DNA from: an uncultured Sphingomonadaceae bacterium
GTDB taxonomy: Bacteria; Pseudomonadota; Alphaproteobacteria; Sphingomonadales; Sphingomonadaceae
Assembly: GCA_947258815.1 (NCBI GenBank)
Contig: CAMYJW010000030.1
Coordinates: 558,001 to 622,000 of the forward strand
Reading direction: 5' to 3'
Length of the DNA: 64,000 nucleotides
The notes under the pieces were generated by a model. It was not told the DNA's origin. It saw only the letters and a list, made by a program, of their open reading frames with translations, and searched no databases. The first letter of the stretch is position 1; every line of letters starts with the position of its first letter. This document shows, piece after piece, positions 36,163-44,766 of the stretch. Made by a program: the position numbers and the translations under genes.

Positions 36163-36202
36163 GATCTATATCATTAGATCATGCTATAATCTAGTACCTC
36201 AA
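36163..36202 (-). promoter_or_regulatory. Candidate promoter with overlapping inverted repeat upstream of LLM monooxygenase
   Basis: On the minus strand TTGAGG (36197-36202) and TCTAAT (36173-36178) are 18 bases apart, a fair -35/-10 pair. The inverted repeat GATCTA-6-TAGATC (36163-36180) overlaps the -10. The spacer before the LLM gene is 115 bases, so a separate transcript starting here is likely. The regulator is unknown. Confidence 0.45.
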
Positions 36203-36936
36203 ACCGACGTGAATCCGCCATCGATATTCACCGACATCCCCGTAAGAAACGGCGATTCGTCGCTGGCCAGGTAAACCGCCAGCATCGCAACCTCGCGCGG
36301 ATCGGCAATGCGGCCTGCCGGTGTCGATTCTTCGAGTTGCGCTATCCAGTCGTCAGGCAGTTCGGCCACCATCTGCGTGCGGATCACGCCCGGACAGATC
36401 GCGTTGACCCGAATGTTATCCCGCGCATTTTCCACCGCGACAACTTTGGTCAGTTGCATAACGCCCGCCTTGGCGGCGCAGTATGCGGGCATCGTTGCCA
36501 TCACCACGGAGCCTGCGATCGAAGCCGTGTTCACAATCGCGCCGCCGTTTTCGCGCATCAGCGGAATCGCGTGTTTCATTCCCAGAAACACCCCGCGCAG
36601 ATTAACCGCGACGACATTGTCAAACTCGTCTTCGTCATAATCGGCGGTTGGCGCCTGCACGCCATCAAGCCCTGCATTGTTGCAAAGAATATCCAGCTTG
36701 CCGAACGTTGCGACCGCGTGATCGAGCAGCGCTTTGACCTGATCGGACTTGCGCACATCGACTGCAAACCCGCGCACGTTCTCGCCCAGCTCGGCGGCCA
36801 CTTCGTCTTGCTTGCCGCTGTAATCGCCGATCACAACTTTCGCGCCTTCCGCCAGAAACGCTTCAACCATCGCGCGGCCAATGCCCGATGCGCCCCCGGT
36901 TACAACCGCAACTTTACCTTCCAGTCTTCCTGCCAT
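36199..36936 (-). CDS. Short-chain dehydrogenase/reductase
   Basis: The 245-residue SDR shows TGGASGIGRAM for cofactor binding, NNAG (CNNAGLDG), catalytic YCAAK, PGVIRTQM and the terminal NIDGGFTSV, all standard classical SDR motifs. GGGAGAA precedes the ATG. It lies 57 bases downstream of a P450 gene on the same strand and could oxidise an alcohol made by that P450. Exact substrate unknown. Confidence 0.93.
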   Translation of the reverse strand: MAGRLEGKVAVVTGGASGIGRAMVEAFLAEGAKVVIGDYSGKQDEVAAELGENVRGFAVDVRKSDQVKALLDHAVATFGKLDILCNNAGLDGVQAPTADYDEDEFDNVVAVNLRGVFLGMKHAIPLMRENGGAIVNTASIAGSVVMATMPAYCAAKAGVMQLTKVVAVENARDNIRVNAICPGVIRTQMVAELPDDWIAQLEESTPAGRIADPREVAMLAVYLASDESPFLTGMSVNIDGGFTSV

Positions 36937-36993
36937 CCAAATTCTCCCTCAGGCATTGATTGCGTTCGACTTCGCTCATTCAGGTGCCGAACC

Positions 36994-38235
36994 TCAAACC
37001 GATACTGACACAGGCAATGCCTTGAGTCCTCTCGAAAGCAGCTGCGGATGCCATTCGAGCTCTCCTGCAAGCTCAATCCTGCTCCACTTTTTCAGTATGC
37101 CGGGAATGGCGATCGCGGCTTCCAGCCGGGCCAGTTGCAGGCCCATGCAGCTGTGCACGCCGAAGCCAAACGCAATGTGACCGCGATCGAACGCGCGATC
37201 CAGCATCAGCTGGTCCGGCGCATCGAACACCGATGGATCATGGTTGGCCGCAGCCAGCATCAGGAATACGCGCTGCTTTGCTTTCATCGGCACACCAAGC
37301 GCCTCGGTATCCTGACGAACAACGCGCGTGATAGCCTTGCCCGAACCATCGAAGCGCAGAAATTCCTCCACCGCATTGCCAACATCGACATCGCCGCCGC
37401 GCATCAGCGCCATCTGATCGGGGTTGCGCAACAGCGCGAGCAGCGCATTGCCGATCAGGTTGGCTGTCGTCTCCGATCCGGCGAACAGCACCAGCGTGCA
37501 CGTTGCGACGATTTCCTCTTCAGACAGCGCATCGGCATCGTCCTGCGCCTTGAGCAGTTCGCTCAGCAGGTTATCCTGCGGTTCCTGCCGATAGCGCGCC
37601 ATCAGTTCACGCACGTATGCTGTCAGTTCGCGCACGCCTTGCGCAAGCATGTCGTACTTGCTGTTATCATCGAGACTTGCGCCGATAATCGGGCCGAACA
37701 GGCGATGCCAATCGTCAAAACGCGCGCGATCTTCGGGCGGCACCCCCAACATCTCGGAAATCACCGATGCGGAGAACGGCACGGTCACCGTTTTCAGCAG
37801 ATCGATCTCGCCCGTATCAGGCGCCTCGGCGATCACATCATCGAACAATGCCTGAAACCGGCCGGCCAGCCGTTCCATCGCCTTACTCATAAACGCCTGA
37901 TTGATCAGTTTGCGCAAGCGCAGATGGATCGGCTTGTCATTGAACACCAGCCAGTTTTCCAGAACATCGAATGCTGCGCGCACCTCGGGATTGGTGTCCG
38001 GCCCGCTCAGCTTCTTCTCGATGAACGGACGAATCCGGTCGGACGAAAAATCCTTGTCGTTGCGCAGCGCCGCGGTGACTTCCTGATATCCGGTGACGAT
38101 CCACGAACGCGAGCGCGTATCCCACACAACCGGCGACGTTTCGCGCAGTCGGCCGAAATACCCGTGCGGATCGCGGATAGCTTCCGGGCCTACGATATCG
38201 AATTCGCCTTCGCGAACATCAGCACTGCTTGCCAT
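36994..38235 (-). CDS. Cytochrome P450 (bacterial soluble class)
   Basis: The 413-residue haem monooxygenase has the I-helix LFAGSETTANL with the normal acid-threonine pair, an E-x-x-R helix, and the haem ligand loop FGFGVHSCMG with Cys363. No N-terminal membrane anchor is seen, so it is soluble and needs ferredoxin and reductase partners, none of which is recognised in the window. GAGAGGA lies upstream of the ATG. It probably hydroxylates the pathway substrate or an intermediate; a promoter is proposed about 100 bases upstream. Confidence 0.95.
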   Translation of the reverse strand: MASSADVREGEFDIVGPEAIRDPHGYFGRLRETSPVVWDTRSRSWIVTGYQEVTAALRNDKDFSSDRIRPFIEKKLSGPDTNPEVRAAFDVLENWLVFNDKPIHLRLRKLINQAFMSKAMERLAGRFQALFDDVIAEAPDTGEIDLLKTVTVPFSASVISEMLGVPPEDRARFDDWHRLFGPIIGASLDDNSKYDMLAQGVRELTAYVRELMARYRQEPQDNLLSELLKAQDDADALSEEEIVATCTLVLFAGSETTANLIGNALLALLRNPDQMALMRGGDVDVGNAVEEFLRFDGSGKAITRVVRQDTEALGVPMKAKQRVFLMLAAANHDPSVFDAPDQLMLDRAFDRGHIAFGFGVHSCMGLQLARLEAAIAIPGILKKWSRIELAGELEWHPQLLSRGLKALPVSVSV

Positions 38236-38331
38236 GAAATCCTCTCATCCCAATCAGCCGGAGAAGCCATACTTCCCGACAGCCAATATCTCGCACATCA
38301 ACCACGAGCCACTTTATTGAATCACGCTATA

Positions 38332-38360
38332 ACGATAGATCGCAGGCCAACTTGCGTCAA
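38332..38360 (-). promoter_or_regulatory. Candidate promoter for the P450 gene
   Basis: TTGACG (38355-38360) and TATCGT (38332-38337) on the minus strand are separated by 17 bases, about 95 bases before the P450 ATG. The rest of the 227-base gap 38236-38462 holds no open gene or strong hairpin that I can see. Confidence 0.5.
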
Positions 38361-38462
38361 TGCGGAATGCTGACAGTTTACGGCTCTATCACGCGCAGCC
38401 GGGCTGCCCCCTCCCCGATCGGCGAAAGGTGATACAGACAGGTTCTGACGGGCAAACAATCC

Positions 38463-38984
38463 CTAGGCCGTTCGCAACCAATCAGGGGTCGGCAGCGCTT
38501 CGGCAAGCAGTTCAAAACCGAACGGTTCGCACCACGCCCGTGCCTGCAACTGCGCATCGGCATCGAAAGACAGGATCAGACTATCGAGCGCGCTTTCAAA
38601 ACCCTCGCCCGCCGCCTGTTCGATCATATCGGCGATGGTGGACCGGATCTTTCTGGTCAACGCGATATAGTCCTCCCCGTCCGCCTCGGGATCATCGAGC
38701 AACGTCTGAGCGGACAATGCCAGCGCCTGAAAGCTGGCCGCAGTGTTCAGGCCATGCGTTTTTAGCAGACCGGCGATTTCCTGCGCAAGCGATCCATATG
38801 CGCGCAGTTCGGCACGGTAAAAGCGCCGGGCATGGGGCAGGCGTTCCTGCATGAACCCGGCAGCGGCAAGCGACAGGTGAAGCTGTTCGATAACGTGGCT
38901 TTCCGCGCCATCAAGCGCGGGCAAAACTACTTCGCTCAACGCTCTTTGTATCACCTGCAGCTGCGTCTCGAATGACTGGTTCAT
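38463..38984 (-). CDS. Small helical protein, predicted kinase partner
   Basis: The 173-residue, mostly helical protein (QLQVIQRALSEVVLPALDG, then a PHARRFYRAELRAYGSLA helix) is translated from an ATG that overlaps the kinase stop (ATGA). It is the counterpart, by gene order and size, of the small protein at 32250-32732, though direct sequence similarity between them is weak. A longer frame from 39122 runs into the kinase gene and was rejected. A regulatory or stabilising role for the kinase, as for LvaB, is inferred. Confidence 0.65.
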   Translation of the reverse strand: MNQSFETQLQVIQRALSEVVLPALDGAESHVIEQLHLSLAAAGFMQERLPHARRFYRAELRAYGSLAQEIAGLLKTHGLNTAASFQALALSAQTLLDDPEADGEDYIALTRKIRSTIADMIEQAAGEGFESALDSLILSFDADAQLQARAWCEPFGFELLAEALPTPDWLRTA

Positions 38985-40225
38985 GATGAAACCTCCCGAA
39001 AACAGGCGCCCAGTTCGGACAATGCCAGATAGCCCATGGCCGAAACGTGGTTCAGCAGAACATCCTGATGCGTGCCTCTTGATGCAGTACAGCGGGCTGC
39101 GGCGGCCAGCAGGAGCACACAAACGCTATAACGATTGAACACCCGGAAATACTGCAGCCTGACCGGATCGACCGGCAGGCCGGACACTTTGCCATAGGCT
39201 TCATAAAAATCGGCCTCGGGCATCATGCCCGAAACCAGCGGCGTCTTTCCATCTTCGCCAAGGTGCTGGAAGATCGGCAACGTCGCATAAGTCAGATCCT
39301 GATGGCGATCGCCCAGCGTCGCGCCTTCCCAGTCCAGCCAGACCGTGATTTTCCCGCTCGCTTCATCAAACAGGAAATTGCCGCTGCGATAATCGCCGTG
39401 CACCACCGATACGTGATCAAGGGGCGGCGCATTGCGGATCAGCCACTTGCAGGCAACCGCCATCAGCGGTTCGTCTTCCAGCCGGTCTTCCTCCCATATC
39501 CGCCGCGCCGCGTTGACTTGCCGGATGATCGATGCGTTCGATCCGGCAACGGGGCGTTCGAAACCCGCCAAAGCGGGCGCATCGGGGATGTCCATGCGGT
39601 GCAGATCGGCAAGGTATGAGACGAACTGCGGCGCCAGCTTTGCCCGCAGATCCGGCCCATAATTCTGGCCAAGCCCGCTGACTTTGCCCGGATCGGCCGA
39701 TGGTTTCGCACTGCCGCTGGCAAAGCCGCAGACCAGCGCGGGATAAGGCAGGTGTTCGCCATCGGGATCGACCCAGTAAACCGGCGGCACCGGCACTGTG
39801 CCCGCAACCGCGCGCAGCACTTCAAATTCACGCAGCCTGCTCGATTCGGTGACGGATGAAGCCGGCTCCATACGCAAGACCATACGCGTGAGCGTGCCCG
39901 GCGCGGTTCCATCCTCACCGCGCCAGTGCAGATCGAAAACCATCTGCAACTTCGATGCCCCGCCTGACAGCCAATGCGCATCGCGGATATCTATATCGTA
40001 ACCAAGCGCGGCGCTTATCAGGCGTTTCGTTCCTGCAACCAGAGTATCGATGGCAACCGGCTGAAAGCCGGGGCCACTGCGCCGCTGCATCTTGCGCGTC
40101 AGAATCTTGTCAATCTCCGGCTCAACCGGGAACCGGGCGCGGATCGACTCTATGAACGCGTCCGTCGGGCTTTGGCGCGGATCGTCATTGATCGCATTTT
40201 CAATGTCTGGATTTATGTCCGGCAC
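38981..40225 (-). CDS. Aminoglycoside-phosphotransferase-fold kinase (LvaA/ACAD10-11 kinase-like)
   Basis: The second APH-fold kinase is 414 residues, with an N-terminal extension compared with the 347-residue copy. The catalytic loop is HGDYRSGN (His276, Asp278, Asn283) and the metal motif is LDWEGATLGDRHQDLTY, different from the IGDP form of the other copy, so the two kinases probably have different substrates. A GTG start with GGGAGGGGGAA upstream is used. It lies 27 bases after the paralogue B gene and is coupled to the small helical gene. Confidence 0.86.
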   Translation of the reverse strand: MPDINPDIENAINDDPRQSPTDAFIESIRARFPVEPEIDKILTRKMQRRSGPGFQPVAIDTLVAGTKRLISAALGYDIDIRDAHWLSGGASKLQMVFDLHWRGEDGTAPGTLTRMVLRMEPASSVTESSRLREFEVLRAVAGTVPVPPVYWVDPDGEHLPYPALVCGFASGSAKPSADPGKVSGLGQNYGPDLRAKLAPQFVSYLADLHRMDIPDAPALAGFERPVAGSNASIIRQVNAARRIWEEDRLEDEPLMAVACKWLIRNAPPLDHVSVVHGDYRSGNFLFDEASGKITVWLDWEGATLGDRHQDLTYATLPIFQHLGEDGKTPLVSGMMPEADFYEAYGKVSGLPVDPVRLQYFRVFNRYSVCVLLLAAAARCTASRGTHQDVLLNHVSAMGYLALSELGACFREVSS

Positions 40226-40252
40226 GGTGTTGTTCCCCCTCCCGCAATGCCT

Positions 40253-41224
40253 TCAGGCATCGTCAAATCTGTCTGCAAGGCCTTGTGAAAGGAAACCCAG
40301 CCCCGAAAAATCGGCGATGTGGCTGTATCCGACCCGATCGCCGCATTCCCAGCGCATCAGTGTCTGAAAGGCGGCGCTGGAAGGATTGAAATTATACCAC
40401 GGCGCGGCGGCGATCGTTGTTCCGGTTACGTCATAGGTATTGCCCCGGTCATCCTCAAACGAGATGACCGCACGCATCACCAGCATACTGGTGCGTTGTG
40501 CGCGCATGGTTGCCTTGACGATCGCGCGCCGCTCTCCATCGATTGCAAGAAACCCGAACTTGAACGGCCCGTAAACGACCTCCTTGTTCTCAAAGCCCAG
40601 CCCAAGCACCAGAAAGGCCCCCAGGCCTTCTCCCAGATCGATCTGAATCCAGGTCGCGCCCTGATTGCCCCAGTCAAGCCGGGGCCCCCAGCTCTTGTCC
40701 ATCCCGTCGATGCAGTTGACTTGATAATCATGGCCGCGCAGCCGCAGCCAGCCGGTGATTTGCCCCTTGCTGTCCATGTGGCCGTTGTTCCAGCCGTCAT
40801 AGCCTTCCACCTTGGATGCGGCGAGCGGGTTTTCGGCCGGATCGTGCGGATCGAACGGATCGCAAACCGCCCGATAATCCAGTTCAAGCGCGCAGTTTCC
40901 GTCCAGCGCCTCATAGGCAAAGCTGCAATCGCGCGCATTTTCAGCCTTGAAGCGAAGGCCATTGGCCAGCGTGAAATCGGAAAAGTCTTCGGGCGCGCGC
41001 AAGTGCATCTGGGTATCGTTGTGATGGATTTTCCACGGCTCAAGGCAAATCCCGCGATGTATCTCGATCGAGCTGTGGCAGACGCCCAGATTGGGCCGGG
41101 ACAGCACATAGAGATTTCCGCTGATGCCCGCTTCGGGCACTGAAAAGATCATGAACACCGTTTCGGTCCAGCTGTCGTCAGCCGGATCGCAGGGATGATA
41201 TTTGAAATCGTCAAAAGTGATCAT
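40253..41224 (-). CDS. Uncharacterised lipocalin/CrtC-like protein, paralogue B
   Basis: This 323-residue protein shares with two other window proteins the motif MDKSWGPR at residues 175-182 (Trp179), and with paralogue C the pattern DPFDPHDPAENPLAASKVEGY (C has EPFDIHDPAMDPLASEDPNKS). It has no signal peptide. The function is unknown; a distant CrtC/AttH-type lipocalin fold is suspected from the motif. The ATG at 41224 is preferred to a start nine residues earlier because it begins the conserved region. It is the first gene of the second kinase module. Confidence 0.75.
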   Translation of the reverse strand: MITFDDFKYHPCDPADDSWTETVFMIFSVPEAGISGNLYVLSRPNLGVCHSSIEIHRGICLEPWKIHHNDTQMHLRAPEDFSDFTLANGLRFKAENARDCSFAYEALDGNCALELDYRAVCDPFDPHDPAENPLAASKVEGYDGWNNGHMDSKGQITGWLRLRGHDYQVNCIDGMDKSWGPRLDWGNQGATWIQIDLGEGLGAFLVLGLGFENKEVVYGPFKFGFLAIDGERRAIVKATMRAQRTSMLVMRAVISFEDDRGNTYDVTGTTIAAAPWYNFNPSSAAFQTLMRWECGDRVGYSHIADFSGLGFLSQGLADRFDDA

Positions 41225-41315
41225 GCAACGTGCCCTAACCTCATGCCCCAAACCCTCAGCCGTAAACTCATATATGACATGGCCAAAACCTCAACGCAGG
41301 TATCCAGCCTTTGGT

Positions 41316-41344
41316 TTGACAACAAACGCCGGCAAGAGAATAGT
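41316..41344 (+). promoter_or_regulatory. Candidate promoter for the SMP-30-like lipoprotein gene
   Basis: TTGACA (41316-41321) and AATAGT (41339-41344) are 17 bases apart on the plus strand, 54 bases before the ATG at 41398. The divergent intergenic region 41225-41397 should also hold the promoter of paralogue B on the other strand, but no equally good pair was seen there. Confidence 0.5.
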
Positions 41345-41397
41345 CTTGTCACATGGTGGCACTGCCCGCGCGCCTCATCGGATTGGAAGCTCCCGAA

Positions 41398-42459
41398 ATG
41401 TTCAGAGATTTGTTGTTCCGGCGCGCATGGCGGCTCCGCACAATAGCTGCCTGCGCGGTGACGATGATGACCGCGGCATGCGCGAGCCATTCACAAAATG
41501 CGCAACGCCTTCTCACAGCACCCGTCATCGATAATGCGGAGGATCTTGCGCTGTTGCCCGGCGGCGAGTGGGTGATTGCCAGCAGCATGGCGGGCGGAAA
41601 GAAAACCCATGGCGAGCTGATGCTCGTTTCCACGAAGACCGGGGCGGTGGAGCGTCTGGACATCAACCAGACCGCTGAACAGAACGCGGTGGACACGCAT
41701 TGCAGCGCGCCTGTCGCGCCGGAGCGCTTCATGCCGCACGGGATTGCGCTGGTTTCGGGGCCCAACGATGCGCTGCGGCTTTATGTTGTCAATCATGGCG
41801 TGCGCGAATCGGTTGAGATTTTCGATGTAAGCATGTCCGGTGAGAAGCCCTCGCTTGCATGGGCCGGGTGCCTGCAATTGCCCGAAGGCGGCGCGGGCAA
41901 TGGCATCGCGGCAAGCCGGGAAGGTTCGGTTTTCGTGGCCAACATGGGGCAGCCCCCGAACCCTGAAAAACCCAGCACGCCAATGGACGGCCATGTGCTC
42001 CGGTGGGATCGCGAAGGCGGATGGAGCAGGATTGCGCAAAGCGCGATGATCATTCCCAATGGCATTCTGGTGTCGCCGGATGGAGACCAAATTTACGTCG
42101 CGGCATACATTACCGGAAAACTGGTGCGGATCGATCTGCGCCCAGGCCGCAATCGCTGGACGGAAATGCAGCTCAGCTTCCTGCCTGACAATCTGCGCTG
42201 GTCTGGCAAAGGAACGATTCTGGTCACCGGTCACCTCGATGAACCGCAAAACGTGCAGGATTGCTATTTGTCCGCCAACACGGTTTGCGCAACGCCATCG
42301 ACCATTGCGGAAATCGATCCGGTTACGCTGGAAACGGTTCGCACGTTCCCGGTTTCAATCGGACTGGGCACCGTGGCGATCGAAGTGGGTGACGAACTGT
42401 GGATCGGCACCGCAAGAGGGCCGACAATAGAACGGCTGGCTAAACCCGCACGCGACTGA
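41398..42459 (+). CDS. Beta-propeller lipoprotein, SMP-30/arylesterase-like
   Basis: The 353-residue protein has a basic, hydrophobic leader with lipobox TAAC (Cys28), so it is exported and lipidated. The mature part is a six-bladed propeller like SMP-30/paraoxonase-type lactonases: MPHGIALV, GNGIAASREGSVFVANM, IIPNGILVSPDGDQIYVA and LVTGHLDEPQ. It could hydrolyse lactones in the periplasm, unlike the two cytoplasmic SMP-30 proteins. ATG 41398 is chosen because GGAAG lies nine bases upstream and gives a clean signal peptide. It converges with the P450 gene three bases downstream. Confidence 0.8.
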   Translation: MFRDLLFRRAWRLRTIAACAVTMMTAACASHSQNAQRLLTAPVIDNAEDLALLPGGEWVIASSMAGGKKTHGELMLVSTKTGAVERLDINQTAEQNAVDTHCSAPVAPERFMPHGIALVSGPNDALRLYVVNHGVRESVEIFDVSMSGEKPSLAWAGCLQLPEGGAGNGIAASREGSVFVANMGQPPNPEKPSTPMDGHVLRWDREGGWSRIAQSAMIIPNGILVSPDGDQIYVAAYITGKLVRIDLRPGRNRWTEMQLSFLPDNLRWSGKGTILVTGHLDEPQNVQDCYLSANTVCATPSTIAEIDPVTLETVRTFPVSIGLGTVAIEVGDELWIGTARGPTIERLAKPARD

Positions 42460-42462
42460 AAA

Positions 42463-43731
42463 CTAATGCGTCAACATCGGGATACTTACGGGTGAGAGTT
42501 CGCCTGTAAGTCCCTGATAGGTCGGCCTGAAGGCCGTGTCGGCCAGACGAACATCGGGAAAGCGCGCAATCAGCCTCCCCAATGCGGTGCGCAGGATATA
42601 GCGTGCCACGCGCTGGCCGATGCAGTGATGGATGCCCATCCCGAACATCAGCGTCTTGTTGTTGTTGCGACGAATATCGAACCGGAACGGATCATCGACT
42701 TCCAGCGGATCGAAACCGGCGGCCTGCGCGGAAACGAACACCGGCATGTCCTTTGGTATGGCGGTGCCGCCCACGTTCGTATCGTGCGCGGCAAACCGGG
42801 GGAAGCTGTTGATGCCGGATCCGTGAAACCGCAAACATTCACCCACTGCGCTGTCGATCAGGGTCGGATCGTCTTTGAGAAGCTCCAGCTGATCGCGATG
42901 CCGGCACAGCATCATCAGCCCGCCCGCCAGCGTGTTCGCGGTGGTGCCGATGCCTGCTGTCGCGATTGAATTGATCTGGCCGAACAGTTCCTGATCGGTC
43001 AGCTTGTCGCCATCTTCATAAGCGGCAATCAGGCTGCTGATCATGTCCGGTCCGGGGTCCTTGCGGCGAATTTCGATGATCTGCGCAATCGCTTCCATCA
43101 CCGCCCCGCCTGCATCGAGAAACGATTGCGGCAGCGGTTCGCCAGCGGTGTAGGACGGCAGCTTCATCATCTCTGCCAGCATATCGGCGAACGCGGCGCA
43201 ATGCTCCGGCGAGAGCCTGAACGATGCTTCCAGCACGACGCGCTGGACAAGATCTTCGGCAAAATCGCCCATCGCGTCAAATTCGGGGCCGATTTCAGCT
43301 ATGCGGGCAATCTTCTCATCGATGATGCGATCCGAATGGGCGGCAAAATCCTTTGTGGCCGCCGCTGAAAAGCTGGGGTTCATCAGCCGCCTGACCCGCG
43401 CGTGGCGTTCGCCGTCCATCTGCAGAACGCTTTCCAGGCCACCGAACATATCGAACAGTTCATAGCCTTCGCGTTTGGGCACCGTGACGGTGAAACGTTC
43501 GCTGTCCATCAGCACTTCGCGCACATCCGCCGCGCGCCCGCACATAACCGACAACACGCCGTTTTGCCGGATATAGAAAGGACGCCGCATGCCCCAGCTG
43601 GCCACCATGCCATCCAGCGCGTTCTGGCGCAGCAGTTCGCTGCCCAGCCACAACGGGAAATAATTGCCCGGCTCAAGATCGTCGAGAGGGACGACCGAGG
43701 GATCAATCCGCCGGGTTTCAGTGTTGCTCAT
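42463..43731 (-). CDS. Cytochrome P450 with atypical I-helix
   Basis: The 422-residue P450 has the haem loop FGMGIHHCIG with Cys370 and the ECLRF K-helix motif. In the I-helix the usual A-G-x-D/E-T is A-G-I-G-T-T: Gly262 replaces the acidic residue that normally helps deliver protons for O-O bond scission, while Thr263 is kept. The enzyme may therefore use peroxide, rely on substrate-assisted proton delivery, or be less active. It is divergent from an SDR gene and convergent with the lipoprotein gene. No dedicated ferredoxin is visible. Confidence 0.93.
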   Translation of the reverse strand: MSNTETRRIDPSVVPLDDLEPGNYFPLWLGSELLRQNALDGMVASWGMRRPFYIRQNGVLSVMCGRAADVREVLMDSERFTVTVPKREGYELFDMFGGLESVLQMDGERHARVRRLMNPSFSAAATKDFAAHSDRIIDEKIARIAEIGPEFDAMGDFAEDLVQRVVLEASFRLSPEHCAAFADMLAEMMKLPSYTAGEPLPQSFLDAGGAVMEAIAQIIEIRRKDPGPDMISSLIAAYEDGDKLTDQELFGQINSIATAGIGTTANTLAGGLMMLCRHRDQLELLKDDPTLIDSAVGECLRFHGSGINSFPRFAAHDTNVGGTAIPKDMPVFVSAQAAGFDPLEVDDPFRFDIRRNNNKTLMFGMGIHHCIGQRVARYILRTALGRLIARFPDVRLADTAFRPTYQGLTGELSPVSIPMLTH

Positions 43732-43972
43732 TCACAACGCCCTATCACCTGTTTCATTCGGGGTCTGCCCTGTGCCGGACCATTTATCACCGAACGCCGC
43801 CAACCTCTGCCGATACCGGATGTTATGACACTTCTGCTGCCCGGCAAGAAGACCATAATCCGGCGGGCGCGCAACGGCATCACAATTTTTTTCCGAATTT
43901 GACTCGATTTTTAGGCGCAAAAATTCAATACCCCTGCAACAGCAAATACATATCGCAGACAGGAGAGAAGGC

Positions 43973-44713
43973 ATGCCGGGAAGGCTGGAAGGCAAAGTTG
44001 CAATCATAACGGGCGCCGCTCAGGGGCAAGGCGCACATGAGGGCCGCGCCTTTGTTGCGGAAGGAGCGAAAGTCATGCTGACAGACGTTCAGGACAGCGT
44101 GATGCAACTGGCGGACGAACTTGGCGACGCGGCCATCGCGATGACTCATGACGTGTCTGATGAAGATCGCTGGAATGAAGTTGTCGCGAAAACTCTCGAA
44201 ACCTTCGGAAAGATCGATGTTCTCGTCAACAATGCCGGGATTTTCGCGCCCGGCTCGATAACGGAAACTTCGACGGAATCATATGTCACCCATTTCAAGG
44301 TCAACCAGCTGGGAACCTTCCTCGGCATGCGCAGCGTGGTTGAAGCGATGAAAGCCAACGGCGGAGGATCGATCATCAACACCTGCTCGGGCGCCGGCCA
44401 GCGCGGCTATCCCGACATGATCTCCTATCTCTCAACGAAATGGGCCGTATCAGGCATGACCAAGGGAACCGCCAGGGAACTTGCTCCCTTCAAGATCAGG
44501 GTCAATTCGATTCACCCCGGCCTTATCAATACACCAATGATCGGCGGCGCGGCCGGAGACACCGAACTGATGCAGGAACTGGCGGCAACGGTGCCGCTCG
44601 CCCGGCTCGGTACGACGGACGACGTTATCGAACCGGTGATCTATCTGGCTTCGGATCTTTCCAGCTATGTCACCGGCGCGGAGCTAACAATGGACGGCGG
44701 CACCGGGCTTTAA
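43973..44713 (+). CDS. Short-chain dehydrogenase/reductase
   Basis: The 246-residue SDR shows TGAAQGQGAHEG for cofactor binding, VNNAGIF, catalytic YLSTK, HPGLINTPMIG and ELTMDGGTGL. GGAGAGAAGG precedes the ATG, so translation should be strong. The GQG-HEGRAF form resembles SDRs annotated as 3-alpha-hydroxysteroid or carveol-type dehydrogenases, including the LimC group, but this is only a family-level hint. The 241-base divergent region before it (43732-43972) is AT-rich near the gene and should hold promoters for it and the P450; no strong operator was seen. Confidence 0.9.
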   Translation: MPGRLEGKVAIITGAAQGQGAHEGRAFVAEGAKVMLTDVQDSVMQLADELGDAAIAMTHDVSDEDRWNEVVAKTLETFGKIDVLVNNAGIFAPGSITETSTESYVTHFKVNQLGTFLGMRSVVEAMKANGGGSIINTCSGAGQRGYPDMISYLSTKWAVSGMTKGTARELAPFKIRVNSIHPGLINTPMIGGAAGDTELMQELAATVPLARLGTTDDVIEPVIYLASDLSSYVTGAELTMDGGTGL

Positions 44714-44732
44714 CCGGGTTCTTTGCCGCACA

Positions 44733-44766
44733 CGCAGGGCTGGGACACGTGCGTTTCAGCCCTGCG
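44733..44766. terminator. Inverted repeat between convergent genes, likely bidirectional terminator
   Basis: Perfect 10-bp arms CGCAGGGCTG/CAGCCCTGCG enclose a 14-base loop between the SDR stop and the amidohydrolase stop, overlapping the last codons of the latter. There is no T-run. The core arms match the palindrome at 22818-22837. Confidence 0.5.

Noticed and set aside
37048..38373. 441-residue plus-strand frame opposite the P450 gene
   Set aside because: The P450 has clear haem and I-helix motifs on the minus strand; the plus frame has no domain.
23652..41224. Horizontally acquired island
   Set aside because: No integrase, tRNA, direct-repeat ends or base-composition shift relative to the flagellar operon could be seen by eye; a codon-usage calculation would be needed.
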